DNA from: CAYNNQ01 sp964398785
Lineage (GTDB): Bacteria; Desulfobacterota; Desulfovibrionia; Desulfovibrionales; Desulfonatronovibrionaceae
Assembly: GCA_964398785.1 (NCBI GenBank)
Contig: CAYNNQ010000003.1
Coordinates: 1-64,000 of the forward strand
Direction: 5' to 3'
DNA length: 64,000 nucleotides
Below, in pieces: positions 24,611 through 32,585 of the stretch; position 1 is the first letter of the stretch; each line of letters starts with the position of its first letter. The notes under the pieces were generated by a model, which had not been told where the DNA came from, did no database searches, and was given only the letters and a program-made list of their open reading frames with translations. The position numbers were made by a program, and so were the translations under genes.

Positions 24611-25696
24611 TCATCCGCCGCTGTCCAAGACAGCACAAACCTTTTCCCCCATTTCCTCGCATCCTACCGCAATTTGTCCGGGGCGCATAATATCCTTTGT
24701 ACGATACCCGTCCCGTAAGACCTGGTCTACAGCCTTCTCTATCGCTTCCGCTTCCCGCTCCAGCCCCAGACCGAAGCGAAAAAGCATCGCCGCGGAAAGT
24801 ATGGTTGCCAACGGATTGGCCACATCCCGGCCGGCAATATCCGGGGCGGAACCGTGAACGGGCTCGAACAGTCCCGGATTGCTCCTGCCCAGGGAAGCCG
24901 AGGAAAGCATCCCGATAGACCCGGTAATCGCCGCGGACTCATCCGAAAGAATATCCCCGAAAAGATTGCCGGTTACCAGTACATCAAACTGCGAAGGGTC
25001 GCGGACTAGCTGCATGGCTGCATTGTCCACGTACATATGCTCCAGTTCCACATCCGCGTACTCCTCGGAAACTTCCCTAAGCACTTCGCGCCACATCCGG
25101 GAAACTTCAAGGACATTGGCCTTGTCCACTGAACAGAGCCTTTTACCCCGTTTGCGAGCCGCCTCAAAAGCAATCCGGGCGATCCTGCGCACCTCATTTT
25201 CGGAATAGATCATGGTATTATAAGCGGTGCGGCCCAGTTGCCGGGAATCGATGCCTCGCGGTTCCCCGAAATATATACCGCCGGTGAGCTCCCGGACCAC
25301 CAGCAGATCGATCCCTTTCTCGGCAATATCCTCCCGCAAGAGGGAAGCACCCGCCAATTGAGGGAACACCATGGCCGGACGGAGATTAGCGAAAAGCTCC
25401 AACTCCTTGCGTATACCCAAAAGCCCTTTTTCCGGGCGCAATTCAGGCTGGACCTCGTCCCATTTCGGACCGCCCACAGCTCCCAGAAGCACGGCGTCAC
25501 TCTCCTGACAAAGCTGCACTGTGTCCTTGGGAAGGGGAACACCGCGCTCATCCAGAGCCCCCCCCCCGATCAAGGCTTTTTCAGTCTGCACTGAAGAGCC
25601 GGATTTTTCCGCCACTAGCCGCATGACCTTGAGGGCCTGTTCGGTTATTTCCGGGCCGATCCCGTCTCCGGGCAAAACCGCGATTTTATAGCTCAT
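24611..25696 (-). CDS. leuB: 3-isopropylmalate dehydrogenase
   Basis: This 361-residue enzyme oxidatively decarboxylates 3-isopropylmalate in leucine synthesis. Motifs are the N-terminal KIAVLPGDGIGPEI, the substrate region RELTGGIYFGEPRG, SVDKANVLEVSRMWREV (catalytic lysine) and the metal/NAD site NLFGDILSDESAAITGSIGML, then EPVHGSAPDIAGRDVANP. The ATG at 25696 overlaps the leuD end by 11 bases. It is the last gene of the leuACDB series, a normal arrangement. Confidence 0.97.
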   Translation of the reverse strand: MSYKIAVLPGDGIGPEITEQALKVMRLVAEKSGSSVQTEKALIGGGALDERGVPLPKDTVQLCQESDAVLLGAVGGPKWDEVQPELRPEKGLLGIRKELELFANLRPAMVFPQLAGASLLREDIAEKGIDLLVVRELTGGIYFGEPRGIDSRQLGRTAYNTMIYSENEVRRIARIAFEAARKRGKRLCSVDKANVLEVSRMWREVLREVSEEYADVELEHMYVDNAAMQLVRDPSQFDVLVTGNLFGDILSDESAAITGSIGMLSSASLGRSNPGLFEPVHGSAPDIAGRDVANPLATILSAAMLFRFGLGLEREAEAIEKAVDQVLRDGYRTKDIMRPGQIAVGCEEMGEKVCAVLDSGG

Positions 25697-26198
25697 GTGC
25701 ACCTCTTTTCCTCAGCTTTTCCCGTACATAGGGGATAAGCCCTCCGGATTGGAGCAACCCCCGCATAAACTCCGGCACAGGGCGAGCAGGAAACTCTTTT
25801 TCCCCTTCTCCGACTCGGACCAGGCCCTGCACCGGATCCACTTCCAGATCATCCCCCTCGTTGATCTCCTCAACCGGGTCCCCGACTTCCATAAGCAAAA
25901 GCCCCATATTGAAGCCATTGCGATAAAAAATTCGGGCAAAACTGTGCGCTACAACCACGGGAATTCCGGCCCCCAAAATCGCCAAGGGGGCATGCTCCCG
26001 GGAAGATCCGCATCCAAAATTTTTCCCTGCCACCAGTATATCCCCCGGGGTCACCCGGCTTATCCAGTCCTCCTGCAGCCCGGCGAAACAATTTTTTCCC
26101 AGTTCCCCGGGATCGCTCGTCACCAGAAAACGGGCCGGGATAATGGCGTCCGTATCTATATGGTTCCCGACTCGCCGGGCTTTTCCATTATACTGCAT
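25686..26198 (-). CDS. leuD: 3-isopropylmalate dehydratase small subunit
   Basis: This 170-residue swivel-domain subunit of isopropylmalate isomerase pairs with LeuC. It is of the short (archaeal/delta-proteobacterial) type. Motifs are GNHIDTDAIIPARFL, AGKNFGCGSSREHAPLA and AHSFARIFYRNGFNMGL, the last two being substrate-recognition loops. It lies 42 bases after leuC and overlaps leuB. Confidence 0.96.
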   Translation of the reverse strand: MQYNGKARRVGNHIDTDAIIPARFLVTSDPGELGKNCFAGLQEDWISRVTPGDILVAGKNFGCGSSREHAPLAILGAGIPVVVAHSFARIFYRNGFNMGLLLMEVGDPVEEINEGDDLEVDPVQGLVRVGEGEKEFPARPVPEFMRGLLQSGGLIPYVREKLRKRGAHEL

Positions 26199-26240
26199 TT
26201 AACCACCTCATTAACGTAAAGACATGCGTTGGTTTTAAAA

Positions 26241-27494
26241 TCACTTTGGTACGGCTATGTGCCCGGCAATGGCGCTAGCCGCGGCTACTTTTGGTCCGGC
26301 CAAATATACATAACTCTCCAGGCTGCCCATACGGCCTTGAAAATTGCGGTTGGTGGTGGCCAGACAGACCTCTCCATCTGCCAACACACCCATATGTCCA
26401 CCCAGACAAGGGCCGCAGGTGGGCGGACCGATTACCGCCCCGGCCTGCATAAAGATATCCAGTAGACCTTCACGGAGGGCCTGGTGATATACACCGGGTG
26501 TGGCCGGGAGGACTATGAAACGCACTCCCGGAGCGACCCGACTGCCTCGGAGGATATCGGCCGCCTGCCGCAGATCGCTTATCCGGCCGTTAGTACATGA
26601 GCCCAAAACCACCTGATCCACGTTTACATCCGCCAGATCGGATGCGGGACGCACGTTTTCCGGAAGATGGGGGCAGGCTACCTGGGGAACAAGTTCCGCA
26701 GCACGTATATTCACTTCTGAGGAATAGACCGCACCCGGGTCCGCAGACAACTCCGCGGCTTCTGCTCGGCCGCGTTCCCGACAATATCCCACGGTTTTTC
26801 TGTCCGCCTCAAACACCCCGGCCTTTCCGCCGGCTTCAATAGCCATATTGGCCATTGTCATCCGGGCCTCGAGATCCATTTCCTCCACGGCATTGCCGGA
26901 GAATTCCAGGGCCCGGTAAAGGGCCCCGTCTACTCCGAGTTCACCTATAACTTTAAGGATAACATCCTTGGAACAAACTCCATGGGGCATTTCCCCGTTG
27001 ACTTCCACCCGGATGCTCTCCGGGACCTTGAACCAGGTTTCCCCAAGGGCCATGGCACCGGCGACATCGGTACTGCCCAATCCCGTGGCGAAGGCCCCTA
27101 GTGCCCCGTAGGTACAGGTATGGCTGTCTGCACCGACAATGATATCTCCCGGTGCAACCAGTCCTTTTTCCGGCAAAAGGGCGTGCTCCACCCCGACTTC
27201 CCCACCCTCGTAAAAGTGGAGTGTGTTGTGTTTTCGTGCGAAATCCCGCACTTCTTTGACCTGTTGGGCGGAATCTATATCCCGGTTGGGGGTAAAATGA
27301 TCGCAAACCAGAGCCACCCGTTTCCTGTCAAAGACCTCTAAAGCGCCCATCTTCTCAAAAGAACGAATGGCCAACGGTGCGGTTATGTCGTTGGCCAGGA
27401 CAAGGGAAACCCGGCATTGCACTATCTGTCCCGGTCCGGATATTTTTTCCGGACTGTGTCTTTGCAGGATCTTTTCCGTTAAGCTTTGGGGCAT
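26241..27494 (-). CDS. leuC: 3-isopropylmalate dehydratase large subunit
   Basis: This 417-residue aconitase-family subunit carries the catalytic 4Fe-4S cluster. Ligand cysteines are in VLGSCTNGRISDL and PPTCGPCLGGHMGVL, and GADSHTCTYGALGAFATGLG is the other landmark. Its length of about 420 identifies the shorter archaeal-like LeuC subgroup rather than the 466-residue E. coli form. The start overlaps the leuA end by 16 bases, suggesting coupled translation. With LeuD it isomerises 2- to 3-isopropylmalate. Confidence 0.96.
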   Translation of the reverse strand: MPQSLTEKILQRHSPEKISGPGQIVQCRVSLVLANDITAPLAIRSFEKMGALEVFDRKRVALVCDHFTPNRDIDSAQQVKEVRDFARKHNTLHFYEGGEVGVEHALLPEKGLVAPGDIIVGADSHTCTYGALGAFATGLGSTDVAGAMALGETWFKVPESIRVEVNGEMPHGVCSKDVILKVIGELGVDGALYRALEFSGNAVEEMDLEARMTMANMAIEAGGKAGVFEADRKTVGYCRERGRAEAAELSADPGAVYSSEVNIRAAELVPQVACPHLPENVRPASDLADVNVDQVVLGSCTNGRISDLRQAADILRGSRVAPGVRFIVLPATPGVYHQALREGLLDIFMQAGAVIGPPTCGPCLGGHMGVLADGEVCLATTNRNFQGRMGSLESYVYLAGPKVAAASAIAGHIAVPK

Positions 27495-29011
27495 GAACTC
27501 TCTTCCTCCTTTTTGGCCAGCCTATTCAAGGCATTGATGTAGGCCTTGGCGCTGGAGATGATTATATCCGCATCCGCTGCCCGGCCTACCGCATTCATAC
27601 CGTTTTCCTCCAACCGGACGGTGACTTCGCCTTGAGCGTCAGCTCCACCGGTAATGGCGTTCACTGAATAGCGCACGAGCTGTGGTTGGCGGTTTACCAT
27701 TTGGTTAATGGTATTAAAAACCGCGTCAATGGGTCCAGCCCCGAAATGGGCCAATTGCTTCTCCTCCTCGTACACCTCCATCCGGATTACAGCAGTAGGT
27801 ATGGCCATATTCCCCGAAGTGGAACTCAGGTAAATAAGCTTGTATTTATCCGGGATGCGAAAAACCTCTTCCAGGACCACAGCTTCCAGGTCCTCAACAT
27901 AAATATTCTTCTTACGGTCCGCGAGTTCCTTCAATACCTGCATCACATGCTGCAGATTATCTTCGTTCAGGCGGTATCCCAGCTCCTGGAGCTTTCCCTC
28001 CACGGCATGACGGCCGGAGTGTTTGCCGATGACCAGCTCGTTGGACACCTTGCCCACACTCTCCGGAGTCATTATCTCATAAGTCTGCCGATTTTTAAGC
28101 ATGCCTGCCTGATGTATTCCCGCTTCATGGGCAAAGGCATTGGTCCCTATAACGGCCTTATTCGAGGGGATAGGTTGGCCTATAATCATGGACAGCAACC
28201 TGCAGGCCGGATAAAGTTGGGTAGTGTCCACATTCGTATGCATCTGATTGTAATCCTTGCGCACCTCCAGGGCCATAACCACTTCTTCCAGCGCGGCATT
28301 CCCGGCCCTTTCACCGATTCCGCTCAAGGTAACCTCGGCTTGCCTCGCCCCAGCCTTGAGGGCGGCCAGGGTGTTGGCCACCGCCAGTCCCAGATCATTG
28401 TGGCAGTGCACACTGAAAACTATGTCGTTGGATCCCAGCACATTATCCTGCAAGTGTCGGATCAATCCGGCAAACTCCTCGGGATGGGAATAACCCACTG
28501 TATCCGGGATGTTGACCACACTTGCACCGGCATCCACTGCGGCTTGAACAACCTGAACGAGAAAATCGGGGTCAGTGCGCGATGCGTCCTCCGCGGAAAA
28601 CTCCACACTGGAACAGAGCTCCGTAGCCCGGGCAACGCCCTCTTTGGCCATTTGCAGCACCTGTTCCCTGGTTTTGTTCAATTTGTACTCCAGATGGATA
28701 TCCGAAGTAGCCAGAAAGGCGTGAATACGGGGATACTTGGCATGCTTGACAGCCTCCCAGGCACGGTCAATATCCGCAAGGGTACAGCGGCATAACCCAG
28801 CGATCTGACATCCCTCGACCGTGGAAGCGATCTTTTGCACCGCTTCAAAATCTCCTTCACTCGAGGCGGGGAAACCGGCCTCTATCACATCCACTCCCAG
28901 CTGTTCTATCTGCCTGGCCAGGCGTACCTTTTCCCGGATATTCATGGTTGCTCCGGGAGACTGTTCCCCATCGCGCAAAGTAGTGTCAAAGATATAGACT
29001 TTATCCGACAT
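27479..29011 (-). CDS. leuA: 2-isopropylmalate synthase
   Basis: This 510-residue enzyme condenses acetyl-CoA with 2-oxoisovalerate, the committed step of leucine synthesis. The TIM-barrel motif is IFDTTLRDGEQSPGATM and the metal-binding histidines are in FSVHCHNDLGLAVANTLAAL; GERAGNAALEEVVMAL is also present. The C-terminal LeuA regulatory domain (about 390-505) ends ADADIIISSAKAYINALNRL and is the usual site of leucine feedback. The ATG at 29011 has AAGGAG seven bases upstream; an upstream in-frame extension is not homologous. A 38-bp mobile repeat sits in its leader. Confidence 0.97.
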   Translation of the reverse strand: MSDKVYIFDTTLRDGEQSPGATMNIREKVRLARQIEQLGVDVIEAGFPASSEGDFEAVQKIASTVEGCQIAGLCRCTLADIDRAWEAVKHAKYPRIHAFLATSDIHLEYKLNKTREQVLQMAKEGVARATELCSSVEFSAEDASRTDPDFLVQVVQAAVDAGASVVNIPDTVGYSHPEEFAGLIRHLQDNVLGSNDIVFSVHCHNDLGLAVANTLAALKAGARQAEVTLSGIGERAGNAALEEVVMALEVRKDYNQMHTNVDTTQLYPACRLLSMIIGQPIPSNKAVIGTNAFAHEAGIHQAGMLKNRQTYEIMTPESVGKVSNELVIGKHSGRHAVEGKLQELGYRLNEDNLQHVMQVLKELADRKKNIYVEDLEAVVLEEVFRIPDKYKLIYLSSTSGNMAIPTAVIRMEVYEEEKQLAHFGAGPIDAVFNTINQMVNRQPQLVRYSVNAITGGADAQGEVTVRLEENGMNAVGRAADADIIISSAKAYINALNRLAKKEEESSCPKA

Positions 29012-29251
29012 GTGTAATCTCCTTATTGCAAAAATTTTCCAATACATTGTCTCACCATGCGGGTGCAGCAATCTAGTTTCCATCCGGAAATTTTTGAATT
29101 TCCGGCTAAGAACAATCTAATGTCCTGAAAAGAAACATTTTGGGCCGCACCGCTCCATCCCGAAATTGTCCCCCGGAGAGATCAGGTCTTCTCGAAAATC
29201 TCCCCGGGCCGGGAAAGGCACATAATATGTGTTATATGGGATTTTGACTAA
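29012..29251. other. leuA leader region with hairpin
   Basis: On the minus strand, CCCGGGGAGA and TCTCTCCGGG can pair (about 29176-29212) around a 17-base loop, then comes the 38-bp mobile repeat and the leuA ribosome binding site. CACATAATATGTG (29219-29231) is a small palindrome just after pssA. No leucine-rich leader peptide with a ribosome binding site was found. Confidence 0.4.
29076..29113. mobile_element. Minimal 38-bp copy of the mobile repeat
   Basis: GTTTCCATCCGGAAATT, a 4-base loop and AATTTCCGGCTAAGAAC form an almost fully palindromic element flanked by the exact 6-bp direct repeat AATCTA (29070-29075 and 29114-29119). It lies in the leader of leuA, where it would form an RNA hairpin about 65 bases before the start codon. 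Confidence 0.8.
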
Positions 29252-30007
29252 TTACGAGAGTTCCTCAGGGAACTCCCGTAGATTGGTATTTCTGCGTAGG
29301 GAGAGGAGGGAATAGATTACACCGGAAAGCAAGTAACCGGCAAAAAAGAGAAAGGCAAAGAGCTTCGGCTCGGATATTACCAAGACAAAGACAAAAATTA
29401 TCGTCGCTGTGCAGCTAAAGGGATGAGCCCGCACGATCTCGATTTCCTTGAAGGAAACATATTTTATCTGACTGACCATCAAAAGAGCCAGGGAAAGGGC
29501 CATGACAAGAGTAAACCACGGCAAAACCATCTGGGCAAATGAGGCGGGGAGATAACTGCTGAACAAAACCAGGGTAGCCAGAGTACAGGCTGCAGCAGGG
29601 ATAGGCAAACCGACAAAATATTTTTTGGAGGCCCCGGTCTGGATATTAAACCGAGCCAAGCGCAAAGCGCCACAGGCCACCAAGAGAAAACTTATGGCCA
29701 CACCCAGGCGTCCAAACTGGCTGGTCTGCCACAAAAAAATCATCAAAGCCGGAGTAACGCCAAAGGCCAACAGATCCGCAAGGGAATCGAACTGTACTCC
29801 AAAATCCGACCCCGTCTTGGTCAACCGGGCCACTGTACCATCCATTGCGTCAAAAAAACAGCTAACCAAAATACAGGCAGCGCAAAACTCGAACCGGCCC
29901 TCCACGGCAGCCAGAATCCCCCAGAATCCGGAGAACATGCTAGCCGTTGTCAACATATTGGGCAATATAAAAAACCCTTTGTATTTGGGCCCAGTTACAT
30001 TTTCCAT
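29252..30007 (-). CDS. pssA: CDP-diacylglycerol-serine O-phosphatidyltransferase
   Basis: This 251-residue integral membrane enzyme makes phosphatidylserine. The CDP-alcohol phosphotransferase signature is complete: DAMDGTVARLTKTG then SDFGVQFDSLADL. About seven membrane spans follow. It starts one base after the end of psd, whose product decarboxylates phosphatidylserine to phosphatidylethanolamine, so the two genes form the phospholipid head-group pathway. Confidence 0.95.
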   Translation of the reverse strand: MENVTGPKYKGFFILPNMLTTASMFSGFWGILAAVEGRFEFCAACILVSCFFDAMDGTVARLTKTGSDFGVQFDSLADLLAFGVTPALMIFLWQTSQFGRLGVAISFLLVACGALRLARFNIQTGASKKYFVGLPIPAAACTLATLVLFSSYLPASFAQMVLPWFTLVMALSLALLMVSQIKYVSFKEIEIVRAHPFSCTATIIFVFVLVISEPKLFAFLFFAGYLLSGVIYSLLSLRRNTNLREFPEELS

Positions 30008-30008
30008 C

Positions 30009-30653
30009 CTATCCCTGTCTTTTGGCTATGATCGTCTGTCCGGCCAAAGTCCTATCTCCAATATTTATTTGTGGAGTATAACCAGGAGGTAAATAAAGGT
30101 CAACCCTGGACCCGAACTTTATCATGCCCAAACGTTCCCCTTTATACAAAAAATCATTTGTCTCCGCCCAAACCACAATACGCCGAGCCACCAAACCGGC
30201 AATCTGGACCACGGACCACTCATCCCCACTTTCATCCTCGATAAGCGTGGCGCAGCGTTCGTTGTCCTTGGAGGCCTTGTCCCGCGAAGCATTGATGAAT
30301 TTTCCGGGGATGTATTCAAATTGACGAACATTCCCAGAGCAGGGCACTCGGTTAACATGCACATCAAACACATTCATAAAAACACAAACAACACTGCGCC
30401 TCTCTCCGCTAAAAGGATCCGCTTCGTTGGCGATACGCACCACCTTGCCATCGGCCGGGGCTGTAGCCAATCCGGAAGCTGCGGGAGGTATACGTTCCGG
30501 ATCTCGGAAGAAATTAAGGGAAAAGAACAGGCCCGCCAGGGCAACAAGCGCCATTATTTCCCAGTCTAAAAAAGCAAATACCAGGGCCAGTATCGTACAT
30601 CCGAATATCGCCGGCCCGCCCTCCGGGCACAATCCCGGTCCTCTTTTGCGCAT
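30009..30653 (-). CDS. psd: Phosphatidylserine decarboxylase (short, archaeal-type)
   Basis: This 214-residue proenzyme has two N-terminal spans (about 15-50). The motif NFFRDPERIPP, the region APADGKVVRI and the MNVFDVHVNRVPCSGNV histidines are present. The self-cleavage site is in KFGSRVDLYLP: cutting between Gly and Ser makes the pyruvoyl-serine cofactor. Shorter than the E. coli form, it belongs to the roughly 210-residue class. It lies directly upstream of pssA. Confidence 0.95.
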   Translation of the reverse strand: MRKRGPGLCPEGGPAIFGCTILALVFAFLDWEIMALVALAGLFFSLNFFRDPERIPPAASGLATAPADGKVVRIANEADPFSGERRSVVCVFMNVFDVHVNRVPCSGNVRQFEYIPGKFINASRDKASKDNERCATLIEDESGDEWSVVQIAGLVARRIVVWAETNDFLYKGERLGMIKFGSRVDLYLPPGYTPQINIGDRTLAGQTIIAKRQG

Positions 30654-30749
30654 AGCTTTTCCCCACTGAATATTGAATTTCCCTGATATTGCCCTTTCAT
30701 GTTTTTAAGATACGGGCAACTTTTCCCCAAGCACCTGAAGATACTTCTC

Positions 30750-32003
30750 TTATTTACTGTATTGTCTACGCCATTCATCCAGAAACAGAAGGCTGGTTTC
30801 CAATTCGTCCAGCTGACCCTCAGCCTTGCGGATATTGAATATAAGGTCCTGAAAATCCACTGTCGGAGACAATTTGTATTTTTGCAGCAATTCTTCAACA
30901 CGCTCCCGCAAATCCGGCTGCAGATCCTGCAAGGGATTAAACTCGGACGCACTCTTTTGCACCAACAGACCCCACTGCTGCATAGTGGACAAAAGGTCCT
31001 TCATGCGCTGTTCGTATGTATGCTCGGAAAGCACCCGTTGTCTGGAACGTCGGGCTATCTCTTCCCTCTCCCGGGGCCGGGACAAAAAATAATCTATTTT
31101 TTGCTTTAGTTCATCTAAATCTTCGAAGGTGACTATTTCGTCCGCGGCGAACAACTCCGGCAAGAGCCCCCTTCTGTCCACCAACTGAAAGGCTCCGCAG
31201 GCGGCAAGCTCAAAGGTCCTGGGATTGACGAAATCCCCCTGAACAACCTCCTGCTCCGCATTTACGCTGGAATGTAAATTCAAATTTATTGCGGAGGCAT
31301 TGAATATCTTCACCCCTTCCTCTGGAGTCACACGTCTACCTTCCATCTGGACCAGAGACTTCAGTTCCTCGCAGCCGTCCCATTCCGTTCCCCATATCTT
31401 GAAATCATAGCCCATGAGCGACTTAAACGCCCTGCGCCGGTTGGGGTATCCAGCACCCAAAAAGGAAACATCACTGCCGTAGCGACGTCTGTCCACCGTA
31501 TCCAGCTGTAGCGGTCGATGGAAATGATCATCCGCGGCCAGGGGAAGATAGAGAACATTGTGCACTCCGATTTTGTTCAGCTCGGTAATGAACGGCTCCT
31601 TTTGGATGACAGCAAAAAAATCGTAGTAGGGAGCGAAGCCCCTCCAGTATTGAAACAGCCGAAAATCTTCCACAAACCACATGGCTGTGGGTATGCCGTC
31701 CTGCCTCAGCCTGCCCAGGGTTTGCCGGCTAAGAGGCGCCTGGGCCAGGGCCAGGACCAAATCCGGCTGCATGGTTTCCACTTTGGCCAGGACCGCGGAG
31801 GAAACCACCTGTAAAAAGCTGTTTTCCAGATAATCCAAGCCGGAAGAAGATATGTTCAGTTGCTTCAGCCCGTCAAAGGCTGGCATAAAAAGGGGAGACT
31901 CAAACACGTCCACCAAGTGCCCCTGTCTCTCCAGACCCCGGGCGCAGTAACGGCCAATTGGAAGCGACCCCCCGTACATGGGGAGTACGACAAGGATTTT
32001 CAT
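30750..32003 (-). CDS. CgeB/DUF3880-type glycosyltransferase
   Basis: This 417-residue protein starts MKILVVLPMYGGSLPIGRYC and shows the DUF3880 pattern (LALAQAPLSRQTLGRLRQDG then AMWFVEDFRLFQYWRGFAPY). A GT-B-like C-terminal domain follows, with FLGAGYPNRRRAF, NLNLHSSVNAEQE and RTFELAACGAFQLVDRRGLL (the nucleotide-sugar end of the fold). The last 70 residues are helical. It probably transfers a sugar to a surface glycan or protein, but the acceptor is unknown. It lies 13 bases after ybeY in the minus-strand series. Confidence 0.8.
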   Translation of the reverse strand: MKILVVLPMYGGSLPIGRYCARGLERQGHLVDVFESPLFMPAFDGLKQLNISSSGLDYLENSFLQVVSSAVLAKVETMQPDLVLALAQAPLSRQTLGRLRQDGIPTAMWFVEDFRLFQYWRGFAPYYDFFAVIQKEPFITELNKIGVHNVLYLPLAADDHFHRPLQLDTVDRRRYGSDVSFLGAGYPNRRRAFKSLMGYDFKIWGTEWDGCEELKSLVQMEGRRVTPEEGVKIFNASAINLNLHSSVNAEQEVVQGDFVNPRTFELAACGAFQLVDRRGLLPELFAADEIVTFEDLDELKQKIDYFLSRPREREEIARRSRQRVLSEHTYEQRMKDLLSTMQQWGLLVQKSASEFNPLQDLQPDLRERVEELLQKYKLSPTVDFQDLIFNIRKAEGQLDELETSLLFLDEWRRQYSK

Positions 32004-32016
32004 GAACCGGCTCCCT

Positions 32017-32445
32017 TTACGCTAAAATCCAGTTTTTCTCGGCCATACCCAAGGCCTGGTCCACAGCCTGTTCAGTCAGCTCAAACATCTGTTCACTGTG
32101 CTCATGTCCGGAGAGATGTAAAAGGCCGTGCGCCACGAGGCGCAAAAAATGCTCCACCTTTCCGCACCCATAAAGATGGGCTTCGCGCAAGGTGGTCTCC
32201 CAGCTTATGGCCAACTGGCCTCCCCCTTGGCCGTCCGGGAAACTAAGCACATTGGTCGGCCCCGGGCGTCCCAGAAAATGCCCATTCAGCTCAGCGATCC
32301 TCCCGTCCCCGCATACCAGGACCTCCACTTCACCTCCTTTCAGTCCTGCGCTTTTAACCAGGCTTTGCAGCAAAAAAGATACAAGGCGTTTATCCAGATC
32401 CAAAAAAACCAGGGAAAAAGATTCTGGTTGTAAAAAAAACTGCAT
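32017..32445 (-). CDS. ybeY: Endoribonuclease YbeY
   Basis: This 142-residue metal-dependent RNase acts in 16S rRNA 3'-end maturation and 70S quality control. The zinc-binding signature HGLLHLSGHEHSEQM is intact, and the TNVLSFPDG loop is present. It is placed downstream of phoH and pgpH, as in many bacteria, but a 56-bp mobile repeat now separates it from pgpH. Confidence 0.95.
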   Translation of the reverse strand: MQFFLQPESFSLVFLDLDKRLVSFLLQSLVKSAGLKGGEVEVLVCGDGRIAELNGHFLGRPGPTNVLSFPDGQGGGQLAISWETTLREAHLYGCGKVEHFLRLVAHGLLHLSGHEHSEQMFELTEQAVDQALGMAEKNWILA

Positions 32446-32521
32446 CAGCCGTCCTCGTTTTTTACCCTAAACCAATTGAAAAAATATATCCAGGCTCACT
32501 TTTCGGTGCGGAGCCCAGTTC

Positions 32522-32577
32522 GTTTCCCTAACGTGATATTTTTAAACCCGGAAATTTTTGAATTTCCGGATAAGAAC
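32522..32577. mobile_element. 56-bp copy of the mobile repeat between ybeY and pgpH
   Basis: It begins GTTTCCCTAACGTGATATT and contains the 22-base palindrome (32548-32569). It ends GATAAGAAC. The flanking 6-mers CAGTTC (32516-32521) and TAGTTC (32578-32583) match at five of six positions, consistent with an aged target duplication. The copy lies eight bases from the pgpH stop codon. Confidence 0.75.
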
Positions 32578-32585
32578 TAGTTCGT

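Noticed and set aside
29090..29150. Short leader-peptide frame (M F L F R T L D C S) before leuA
   Set aside because: Only two leucines, no ribosome binding site and no antiterminator pairing; not a convincing attenuator.
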